NCBI GenBank assembly: GCA_903867585.1
Contig: CAIPRZ010000142.1
Coordinates: 1-8,439, forward strand
DNA length: 8,439 nt
Origin: an uncultured Chlamydiae bacterium
GTDB taxonomy: Bacteria; Chlamydiota; Chlamydiia; Chlamydiales; Rhabdochlamydiaceae
Reading direction: 5' to 3'
Each line of letters opens with the position of its first letter. Within the stretch, counting starts at the first letter, position 1. Shown here piece by piece: positions 1-6,883 of this stretch. The position numbers were made by a program, and so were the translations under genes. The notes under the pieces were generated by a model that was not told the origin of the DNA, ran no database searches, and saw only the letters and a program-made list of their open reading frames with translations.

Positions 1-1231
1 GGGGCAGAAGGGAAGGAAAAAGGGAGAGGGATTGAACTAAGATCTCTTGGTTTTTTTTGAGTAAATTTTCTAAACCCGAAAAATCTTTGGAGTTATGGAT
101 ATGAATAGATAACACCTCTAAAAGATCATTAATAGAGGTTTGACAACCCAAGTTTTGATCTAGCATCTGCTTAACAACGCCAGATTGAGACTCCATATAG
201 GGACCTGTTATAACAAAGCAGTTTTGATAAATCGGCTCCATCACATTATGACCTCCAATCCCTGGCACAAAACTTCCACCCAAAATGACAACATCAGCTT
301 TTTGATAAAGGGTTTTAACAAGACCAATCGCATCGATAAAAAAAATGGAGTCTGAAATGGCTTTACCCTCAGATAAAAGGGAAAAAGAGATATCAAGCTT
401 TTTTAATACCTTTTTAACCTCTTCAAAACGGTTAGGATGTCTTGGCGCTAACATCACATTAAACTGATTAAGAATAGGTTTTAGCTTTTCTAATAGGAGC
501 TCTTCTTCTCCGGTATGAGTGCAAGATATAATGAGTGTTTTTTTTTGCAGATTGAGTTCAAAAAATGGAGCTAGTTTTTCTTCAATTGATGGGTCTACAA
601 AATTATTACCATCATTCACAAGTTTAAGATTACCTGTGACGGTAAGTTGATTTTTTTTCAGACCTAAGCTGATAAATCGCTTGTGCATTGTTTCATCTTG
701 AACCCCTAAATGGGTTAGATTGCCGTAAAGAAATGGAATCAAATAGGGAAACTTTAAAAGTCTTCTTAAAGATTTTTCAGATATTTTTGCCGATACAACT
801 AATTGAGGGATCTCTTCTTTTTTTAATAAATGACTTAAGGAGGGCCAAACATCCCCTTCTACATACATCACAACACTTGGATTTAGTGTTTTAAGCACCT
901 TTTTTTGAATAAACCAAAGATCAAGAGGTAAATAAAAGACCAAGATATCAGAAATCTTACTAGCTTCTGAAAAACCTGTTTCTGTCATGGTGGATAGAAA
1001 AAGGGTTTTTTGTGGATAGAGTTTTTTTAATTCATTAATCAGAGGCTTGATCGTATTAACCTCCCCTAAAGAAACTGCATGAATCCAAATGGAGTTTTTT
1101 GAGGTTTCGATTTTAGGGAAAAAAAAGGTACTCAAGGCCCTTTTATTTTTTAAAAGAGCCTTAAGACTGATTTGTAAACTCAGTAAAGGGAGAGAAAGTA
1201 AAACAAGAGAGTTATACAGCCAAAATAACAT
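1..1231 (-). CDS. waaA: 3-deoxy-D-manno-octulosonic acid (Kdo) transferase, 3' end cut by window edge
   Basis: This membrane-anchored enzyme moves Kdo from CMP-Kdo onto lipid A precursor, building the inner core of lipopolysaccharide at the cytoplasmic face of the inner membrane. The window holds 410 codons without a stop. Family members are about 425-440 residues, so only a short C-terminal piece is missing. Residues 1-20 form a hydrophobic anchor. Next come WIHAVSLGE (49-57, whose Glu matches the proposed catalytic base), EGDVWP (125-130), GNLK (200-203), APRHPNR (262-268) and GGSFVPGIGGHN (318-329) followed by MEP. The EGD triplet resembles Chlamydia GseA rather than the usual ETE/ETD. The arginine-rich stretch normally found between anchor and HAxSxGE is reduced. 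The ATG at 1229-1231 lies inside the end of leuS (20-base overlap), with AGGGA about 9 bases upstream, so the two are probably cotranscribed and translationally coupled. Chlamydial WaaA enzymes add several Kdo residues; whether this one does cannot be read from sequence. Confidence 0.95.
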   Translation of the reverse strand, partial: MLFWLYNSLVLLSLPLLSLQISLKALLKNKRALSTFFFPKIETSKNSIWIHAVSLGEVNTIKPLINELKKLYPQKTLFLSTMTETGFSEASKISDILVFYLPLDLWFIQKKVLKTLNPSVVMYVEGDVWPSLSHLLKKEEIPQLVVSAKISEKSLRRLLKFPYLIPFLYGNLTHLGVQDETMHKRFISLGLKKNQLTVTGNLKLVNDGNNFVDPSIEEKLAPFFELNLQKKTLIISCTHTGEEELLLEKLKPILNQFNVMLAPRHPNRFEEVKKVLKKLDISFSLLSEGKAISDSIFFIDAIGLVKTLYQKADVVILGGSFVPGIGGHNVMEPIYQNCFVITGPYMESQSGVVKQMLDQNLGCQTSINDLLEVLSIHIHNSKDFSGLENLLKKNQEILVQSLSLFPSLLP

Positions 1232-3710
1232 TGATTAGTTTCCCTGGCACATAAATCACTTTCTTTATCGGGGATGAAAGATATTTTGATAACCCCAAGT
1301 CTGCTTTCATAGCCTCTAAAATAGCCTCTTGAGATAGGGACTTATCCAATTCTAGACAACCACGCGTTTTACCAGCCACTTGAAGAACGATGTTAGCGGT
1401 TTGCTCGATCAGAAGTTCTGGATTTACTTTAGGATAAGGAGCGTTTACAAGACTTTGTGTTTCTCCAAGATAATGCCATAGCTCTTCTGTTATATGGGGA
1501 GCAAAGGCGTTAAGAGCTTGAATTACCATTTTTATCCCCTCTTTGGGGTAAATCGGCAAACTTGTAATGTCATTTAAAAATTCCATAAGTTTGGCAATAG
1601 CTGTATTAAACGACATCTGTTCCACATCTTTTTGAACCTCATGAACTACTTTATGACAAAGTCTTAAAGCTTTGTCATGGTGAGCATCTTGAGTTTTTTC
1701 TGAATGAACAAGATCATAAAATCGTTGCAAAAAGCGTTTACAACCTGTCATCGAATCGGTATTCCAAATCTTTTCCTTATCAAAAGGCCCCATAAACATT
1801 TCATAAAGTCTTAAGGTATCTGCGCCATACTCTTCAATAACATCATCCGGTGTGATGCCGTTGAGTTTAGATTTGGACATTTTTTCAATTTGAGATCTTA
1901 GAGCTTCACCCGTATCTTTATCAAAATAAGCACCCTCTTTTTCTATAACATCGTTAGGCTCAACATAACTACCACCAGCTCTTTGGAAAGAACGAGAGGT
2001 AATTAGACCTTGATTACGCAAGGTTTGAAATGGTTCTTTTGTTGAAACATAACCTGCATCAAAAAGAACTTTATGCCAAAACCTAGCGTAAAGGAGATGT
2101 AAAACAGCATGTTCAATACCACCTACATAAAGATCAACCGGCATCCAGTACTTTTCAGCTTCTCTATTCCAGGCTTCATTACTATTATGAGGATCACAAA
2201 ATCTTAAGTAATACCAGCAAGAACCCGCCCATTGAGGCATTGTGTTAGTCTCTCTTACCCCTTTTCTACCTGTTTTTTCATCATGAATATGAACCCAAGA
2301 GGTCACTTTAGCAAGGGGACTATCTCCAGAATCAGAGGGTTTAAAATCTTCTAAAACAGGCGGACATAAAGGAAGCTCATCAACATCTAAAACCCGTTTT
2401 GAACCATCTGCAAAATGGAGAATAGGAAAAGGCTCTCCCCAATATCTTTGACGAGAAAAAAGCCAGTCTCTGAGTTTATAACTTACCTTTGCCTCTCCCT
2501 TATTTTTAGATTTAAGAAGATCAATAATTAGATCTTTAGCCTCTTCTGAATGCATTCCGTTAAAACGCTCAGAATGAACAAGACGTCCTTGCCCTAAATA
2601 ACAGCCTAGATGATCCTCTGGGGATTGGATAACATAAGTAATAGGCAGATCATATTTCATCGCAAATTCATGATCTCTTTGGTCGTGAGCTGGCACTCCC
2701 ATAAGAGCTCCGGTTCCATAACCTCCAATCACAAAATCGGCGATATAAATAGGAATCGATTTTTGGGTAAGAGGGTGCTTGGCGTAACAACCTAAAAAGA
2801 CCCCGGTTTTTTCTTTAGATAAATCGCTCCGATCAAGATCACTTTTAGATGCTGATTGTTCAATATAGTGATTAACAAGATGTCTTTGCTTCTCCGATAC
2901 AAGGCTTGTAACAAGAGGGTGCTCTGGAGCAATAGCTATAAAACTAACACCAAAGACGGTATCGGGCCTTGTTGTAAACACCTCAATATCCTGCTCAATC
3001 TCTGGAACATGGAATAAAACTTTAGCTCCAACGCTTTTGCCAATCCAATTTATTTGCAGCTTTTTAAGATGTTCTGGCCAATCTAGCAAATCTAAATCAT
3101 CGATGAGCTTTTCAGCATAGGCTGTAATTTTAAGCATCCACTGCTTTAAAGGCCTTCTAACAATTAAATGGCCACCTTCTTTGGCTTTACCATCTTCAAT
3201 TTCTTCATTAGCAAGCACCGTACCTAAAGCGGGACAATAGTTAACAAGCATCTGGGCTTCATAAGCTAGTCCCTTATTATACAAAATCGAAAAAATCCAT
3301 TGAGTCCACTTATAATAGTGAGGATCTGAGGTGGCGATTTCTCGTGACCAATCGTAGCTAAAGCCCACCGATTTGAGCTGTCTTCTATAAGTATCAATAT
3401 TTTTTTTGGTAGTGATTTCTGGATGGGTCCCAGTTCTTATCGCATATTGCTCAGCTGGCAGCCCAAAACTATCCCAGCCCATAGGATGCAAGACATTAAA
3501 ACCCATCTGGCGCTTGTATCTGGCCATAATATCGGTAGCCGTATAACCTGTCACATGGCCAACATGAAGCCCAGCTCCAGAAGGATAGGGAAACATATCA
3601 AGAATGTAATATTTTGGTTTTAAAGGATCGAGTATTGATTTAAAGGAATGATTTGATTCCCAATAGTGCTGCCATTTAGATTCGATGAATTTATGATTAT
3701 ATTTTTCCAT
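1212..3710 (-). CDS. leuS: Leucyl-tRNA synthetase (class I)
   Basis: This cytoplasmic enzyme attaches leucine to tRNA-Leu using ATP and edits mischarged products. From the ATG at 3708-3710 it has 832 residues, close to the bacterial norm (E. coli 860, Chlamydia about 820). In order one sees the HIGH-type motif LHVGH (48-52), a reduced zinc-region sequence NYCPALGTVLANEE (157-170), the editing domain with TTRPDTVFG (246-254) and GTGALMGVPAHDQRD (332-346, holding the conserved editing Asp), the core sequence NTMPQWAGSCWYYLR (489-503), KMSKS (610-614), and then the anticodon-binding and C-terminal domains. A longer reading from a TTG at 3758 adds 16 residues. That TTG falls within a strong promoter candidate (3747-3775), and the N-terminus beginning MEKYNHKFIE fits the family, so the ATG was chosen. 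No clear Shine-Dalgarno sequence precedes it. waaA follows directly and overlaps its end. Confidence 0.97.
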   Translation of the reverse strand: MEKYNHKFIESKWQHYWESNHSFKSILDPLKPKYYILDMFPYPSGAGLHVGHVTGYTATDIMARYKRQMGFNVLHPMGWDSFGLPAEQYAIRTGTHPEITTKKNIDTYRRQLKSVGFSYDWSREIATSDPHYYKWTQWIFSILYNKGLAYEAQMLVNYCPALGTVLANEEIEDGKAKEGGHLIVRRPLKQWMLKITAYAEKLIDDLDLLDWPEHLKKLQINWIGKSVGAKVLFHVPEIEQDIEVFTTRPDTVFGVSFIAIAPEHPLVTSLVSEKQRHLVNHYIEQSASKSDLDRSDLSKEKTGVFLGCYAKHPLTQKSIPIYIADFVIGGYGTGALMGVPAHDQRDHEFAMKYDLPITYVIQSPEDHLGCYLGQGRLVHSERFNGMHSEEAKDLIIDLLKSKNKGEAKVSYKLRDWLFSRQRYWGEPFPILHFADGSKRVLDVDELPLCPPVLEDFKPSDSGDSPLAKVTSWVHIHDEKTGRKGVRETNTMPQWAGSCWYYLRFCDPHNSNEAWNREAEKYWMPVDLYVGGIEHAVLHLLYARFWHKVLFDAGYVSTKEPFQTLRNQGLITSRSFQRAGGSYVEPNDVIEKEGAYFDKDTGEALRSQIEKMSKSKLNGITPDDVIEEYGADTLRLYEMFMGPFDKEKIWNTDSMTGCKRFLQRFYDLVHSEKTQDAHHDKALRLCHKVVHEVQKDVEQMSFNTAIAKLMEFLNDITSLPIYPKEGIKMVIQALNAFAPHITEELWHYLGETQSLVNAPYPKVNPELLIEQTANIVLQVAGKTRGCLELDKSLSQEAILEAMKADLGLSKYLSSPIKKVIYVPGKLINVILAV

Positions 3711-3746
3711 AGGATGAGCTTTGTGGCTTAAAGGATAAAACAAGAT

Positions 3747-3775
3747 TTTATACCACAAGGAAAGACTTGCTGCAA
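3747..3775 (-). promoter_or_regulatory. Candidate sigma70/sigma66-type promoter for leuS-waaA
   Basis: On the minus strand TTGCAG (3770-3775) is followed by a 17-base spacer and TATAAA (3747-3752), a near-consensus housekeeping promoter. Transcription would begin near 3740 and give a leader of about 30 bases before the leuS ATG at 3710. This placement argues against the upstream TTG start at 3758, which would lie upstream of the transcript. The -35 box overlaps the -35 box of the opposing promoter. It was called by eye only. Confidence 0.6.
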
Positions 3776-3796
3776 AACACTTTCCCCTTTTATGAT
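3767..3796 (+). promoter_or_regulatory. Candidate promoter for the unknown gene and smpB
   Basis: On the plus strand TTGCTG (3767-3772) is followed by an 18-base spacer and TATGAT (3791-3796). Transcription would begin near 3803, about 30 bases before the ATG at 3833. If real, it means that the alternative TTG start at 3767 is not on this transcript. The -35 box shares three bases with the leuS -35 box on the other strand. It was called by eye and is weaker than the leuS promoter because the spacer is one base longer than ideal. Confidence 0.45.
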
Positions 3797-3832
3797 CTTA
3801 AGGGTAATTACTTAAAAAAATTTACCATTCTC

Positions 3833-5227
3833 ATGTCTTTAGTTCTTGATGCTGGAAGCTTAAAAAAAATAAAAATAAATCTTGAAGATTATGCCTATTC
3901 TCAAGATCTATCCCATAAAATCCTCCTTTCAGAGCTTTCCCCTCAAGATTCTAAAATCTTAGAAGAAATTTTATTTAGCTCTATCAAAACCACCGCTCAA
4001 AAACTGACGGAAGCCACCTCCCTGTCTCTAGAAGCATTAAACCATGCTCTAAGCCTATTTAAAAACTGTGGTCTTATTAAAGAAGAGGGTGATCACCTCG
4101 TCATAGACAAAGAGTTAAGAAAATATTTTGATATAGAGATTCAACGTTTTGAAGATGATTTTGAACCCAATATTGATTTCCTTGTTCATCTTTTAAAAAA
4201 AATACCCATTCATGTTCTCCCTTCTTGGTACGCCCTACCAAGAACATCGACCCATATTTTTGAATCTATTGTTGAAAAGCACTTACAATCGCCTCAAATC
4301 TATCAGCGTCTTATTTCTGAAATCCAAGGTCAAGAGCCCCTTTTAAAACCGATTATCGATGTTCTATTTACCTCTGATGAGTTGGAATTGAGCTTAGAGT
4401 TTCTAGAAGCCCATTTTAATTTTTCAAAAGAGACCCTTTTCCAAGTCACAACTCTTTTAGAATATAATCTTGTGGCCTCTGTGAGATACAAGAAGATAGA
4501 TAACGCTTTTAAAGGTTTTTTAACCCCTTTTGCCGAGTTTAAAAATTATTTAAATCATTTAAGAAAAACAGAAGCTCGTACGCTTGATGAAAAAGAGGTC
4601 CAAAAAATCACTTTATCCCCTTTTGCGTTTATCGAAGGGATGTTTACTCTCATTAAATGTTTTAAGTCTAAAACTTACAGCTACCCTCTTGATCGATCTT
4701 CTGAATCTGAACTTAAAGAGGCTCTTGCTGAATCAGAGCTATCCTATCTTGATTTTGAAGAATTGATGCAAAAACTTTTACAAACACAACTCATCGATTC
4801 TAAAAATAATCAGATTAATTTAAATGAAACCAGTTTTAATTTCATTTCAATGAAACCAGAATCGGCCGCTCTTGTCCTTTATAGACACCCTCTAAACAAG
4901 CCTCGTCTTCAACTATCTATTCCTGTGGAAAAAGGCATTAGAGAATGTGAGAAGGCCGCTTGCAGACTCCTTGGCAAAGGATGGGTCCTTTTTGAAGAGT
5001 TTATTGAAGGTATTGTGGTTCCTCTTAATGAAGATGGCCAGGTGCTGCTCAAAAAAGCAGGTCGACAGTTTAGTTATGTCCTTCCAACCTATGGGCACTA
5101 TGAACAAGAATTCCTTCACCATATCTTTATGGACTGGTTTGAAAAAGTGGGTGTCATCGAAACAGGTTTTTATGCAAGTAAAGCCTGTATCCGATTGACA
5201 ACACTTGGAATCGAGATTTTCTCTTAA
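3833..5227 (+). CDS. Uncharacterised protein with tandem winged-helix-like segments
   Basis: I do not recognise a named family. From the ATG at 3833 it has 464 residues, with no signal peptide or membrane segment, so it is probably cytoplasmic. Four stretches show the helix-helix-helix-plus-hairpin pattern of winged-helix domains: roughly 41-97 (ending NCGLIKEEGDHLVID), 171-225 (ending EYNLVASVRYKKI), 291-337 (ending QTQLIDSKNNQINL) and 372-464 (ending with RLTTLGIEIF). The final piece faintly recalls bacterial helicase-associated XPB/Ssl2-like proteins, but no helicase motif is present. A DNA- or RNA-binding role is therefore an inference. The start is uncertain: a TTG at 3767 with AAGGA five bases upstream would give 486 residues, but it lies inside a promoter candidate. 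The gene ends 5 bases before smpB, which suggests cotranscription. Codon use and base composition look like those of its neighbours, and the frame is unbroken. Confidence 0.8.
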   Translation: MSLVLDAGSLKKIKINLEDYAYSQDLSHKILLSELSPQDSKILEEILFSSIKTTAQKLTEATSLSLEALNHALSLFKNCGLIKEEGDHLVIDKELRKYFDIEIQRFEDDFEPNIDFLVHLLKKIPIHVLPSWYALPRTSTHIFESIVEKHLQSPQIYQRLISEIQGQEPLLKPIIDVLFTSDELELSLEFLEAHFNFSKETLFQVTTLLEYNLVASVRYKKIDNAFKGFLTPFAEFKNYLNHLRKTEARTLDEKEVQKITLSPFAFIEGMFTLIKCFKSKTYSYPLDRSSESELKEALAESELSYLDFEELMQKLLQTQLIDSKNNQINLNETSFNFISMKPESAALVLYRHPLNKPRLQLSIPVEKGIRECEKAACRLLGKGWVLFEEFIEGIVVPLNEDGQVLLKKAGRQFSYVLPTYGHYEQEFLHHIFMDWFEKVGVIETGFYASKACIRLTTLGIEIFS

Positions 5228-5232
5228 AAACC

Positions 5233-5676
5233 ATGTCTGATGATCTTTGTTCCAATAAAAAAGCCTACTTTCACTACGAGATCTTAGATACGTTTGAAGC
5301 GGGTTTAAAACTTGTGGGAACAGAGGTTAAATCGCTCAAAGATCATGGCGGTAATCTTCTTGATGCCTATATTTTACTCTCTGAAAAAAATGAGGTCGTT
5401 TTAAAAAATGCCTCGATCTCACCTTATAAAATGGGTAATGTTCACAATCACGAAGAAAGACGGGACCGTCTTCTTTTACTCCATAAAAAAGAAATTAGAG
5501 AGCTTAAAAATAAAGTGAACGAAAAAGGGCTTACCCTCATCCCCTTATCTATGTATTTTAAAAATGGGAAAATTAAGCTCAAATTCGGCCTAGGTCGAGG
5601 GAAAAAACTTCACGATAAAAGGGCTAGCGCTAAAGAAAAAGAGGCCAAATCAACCATCAGAGAATATCAAGACTAA
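5233..5676 (+). CDS. smpB: SsrA (tmRNA)-binding protein SmpB
   Basis: SmpB binds tmRNA and brings it to stalled ribosomes, where the pair tags the unfinished protein and frees the ribosome (trans-translation). The 147 residues match the family's usual length of about 150-160. Recognisable pieces are NKKAYFHYEILDTFEAG (8-24), GTEVKSLK (29-36), SISPYKMGN (61-69), HNHEERRDRLLLLHKKEI (71-88), KGLTLIPL (98-105) and GLGRGKKLHDKR (119-130). A basic C-terminal tail follows, the part that enters the decoding centre in known structures. The start at 5233 follows the upstream stop by 5 bases; no Shine-Dalgarno sequence is visible, so it may depend on translational coupling. The partner tmRNA gene is not in this window. 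smpB next to dnaN and recF is an order also remembered from Chlamydia. Confidence 0.97.
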   Translation: MSDDLCSNKKAYFHYEILDTFEAGLKLVGTEVKSLKDHGGNLLDAYILLSEKNEVVLKNASISPYKMGNVHNHEERRDRLLLLHKKEIRELKNKVNEKGLTLIPLSMYFKNGKIKLKFGLGRGKKLHDKRASAKEKEAKSTIREYQD

Positions 5677-5713
5677 ATCATTTTTGATTCTAGTTTTATC
5701 ATCGGTTTTATAA

Positions 5714-5743
5714 TTGACTCTTGTCATTCTATTTATATATGAT
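5714..5743 (+). promoter_or_regulatory. Candidate promoter for dnaN-recF
   Basis: The 103-base gap between smpB and dnaN holds TTGACT (5714-5719), an 18-base spacer and TATGAT (5738-5743). An alternative -10 of TATATG at 5736-5741 would give a 16-base spacer. Transcription would begin near 5750, leaving a leader of about 30 bases that carries GAGAG (5769-5773) six bases before the dnaN ATG. This suggests that dnaN-recF can be transcribed independently of smpB. No convincing terminator separates the two units. Confidence 0.55.
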
Positions 5744-5779
5744 CCCCAATTAAATACCCCTTAATATTGAGAGATCCCT

Positions 5780-6883
5780 ATGCATGTTATCGCTTCACGA
5801 TTAGATCTATTAAATATCTCAGCTAAATTTCAAGGCATTGTCCCCTCAAAACCGGCCCTGCCCATTCTTTCCAATGTACTGCTTATTGCCGAGGCTCAAA
5901 CACTCACTGTGGTTGCTACAGATCTTATGATGAGTCTTAAAATTTCTTGCCCAGCATCTGTATTAGCTCCTGGAACAATGACCATCCCTTCACGCCGTTT
6001 TTTTCAACTCTTACGAGAAATGACCCATTCTGAAATCGAAATCTCTGTAGTTGATGAAAAAGAGGCTCTAATTAAAGCCGGTTCTTCTGAATTTAAACTT
6101 CCGATGATGGCTGGTAAAGACTATCCCCAATTTCCAGATATCATTAACCCTAATCAATTCGACCTAAGCCAATCCACTTTCAAGACACTATTGCAACGCT
6201 CAGCTTTTTCAGCAGCTAAAGAATATTCTCGTCATGTATTAAATGGACTTCAAATGCGTTTAGAATCTAATAGACTGACTGTGACAGGAACAGATGGTAA
6301 ACGATTATCAAAACTATTTACTGAAGGAAGCTTTTCATTTAACTCAAAAATTGAAGCGATTATCCCCCTACGCGCTGTAGAAGAGATGATTAAAATGCTT
6401 GATTCTTCAGAAGATGAAAACCATGTCTTAATCAATCAAGATCGATTGATGATTCAGACCTCAAACTATCAGTTCATGACACAACTTATTTCTGGTCAAT
6501 ATCCTGATGTAGAACGGGTAATTCCAGTGACAAGCTCAAAACCGATCAGTCTACATCGCGAAGAGCTGATTAGTCTTCTCAAGCAAGTCTCTTTATTTAC
6601 TAGTGAAAATAATAGCTCCGTCCGTTTTACCTTTGATGCTGGTACTCTCCATCTTTCCGCGATAAGCGATAAAATTGGTGCCGGTCATGTTAATATGCCA
6701 GTCAATTTTGAAGGAGAACCTTTCCAAATCGCTTTTAACCCAAGTTATTTTTTAGATATCTTGCGCCATACCTCTGATGAGATCATCGAATTTAAAGCCA
6801 CCTCCCCTTACACCCCTGGTTTAATCACCGATTCGACCCAAGCGACCTTTGTGATTATGCCTATGCGACTTGATAGCGTGTGA
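5780..6883 (+). CDS. dnaN: DNA polymerase III beta subunit (sliding clamp)
   Basis: Two copies form the ring that encircles DNA and holds the replicative polymerase and repair enzymes on the template. At 367 residues it has the normal length for three clamp domains of about 120 residues each. Visible landmarks are KPALPILSNVLL (24-35), the ATDLMMSL stretch (46-53), GTDGKRL (170-176), SGQYPDVERVIP (238-249), AFNPSYFLDIL (318-328) and the terminal MPMRL (360-364), which forms part of the partner-binding pocket. Several of these, including LHREELISLLKQVSLFT (258-274), closely resemble remembered Chlamydia DnaN. The ATG at 5780 is preceded by GAGAG. dnaA is not adjacent, unlike the classic dnaA-dnaN-recF origin cluster. 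Its stop overlaps the recF start. Confidence 0.98.
   Translation: MHVIASRLDLLNISAKFQGIVPSKPALPILSNVLLIAEAQTLTVVATDLMMSLKISCPASVLAPGTMTIPSRRFFQLLREMTHSEIEISVVDEKEALIKAGSSEFKLPMMAGKDYPQFPDIINPNQFDLSQSTFKTLLQRSAFSAAKEYSRHVLNGLQMRLESNRLTVTGTDGKRLSKLFTEGSFSFNSKIEAIIPLRAVEEMIKMLDSSEDENHVLINQDRLMIQTSNYQFMTQLISGQYPDVERVIPVTSSKPISLHREELISLLKQVSLFTSENNSSVRFTFDAGTLHLSAISDKIGAGHVNMPVNFEGEPFQIAFNPSYFLDILRHTSDEIIEFKATSPYTPGLITDSTQATFVIMPMRLDSV

Noticed and set aside
688..894. Plus-strand open frame of 68 codons opposite waaA.
   Set aside because: It lies wholly antisense to a clearly conserved gene and resembles no protein I know.
3721..3758. Inverted repeat TTGTGG (3721-3726) and CCACAA (3753-3758) around the leuS start region, considered as an operator or leader hairpin.
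   Set aside because: Six bases with a 26-base spacer is within chance for this composition, and the right arm lies upstream of the predicted leuS transcript, so it cannot form a leader hairpin there.
4913..5198. Short open frames on both strands inside the 3' part of the unknown gene.
   Set aside because: They are overlapping shadows of the longer frame, with no own start signals or recognisable sequence.
5676..5689. Possible terminator after smpB: AATCA, TTTT loop, TGATT.
   Set aside because: The stem is only five pairs, four of them A-T, and no clean T tract follows.
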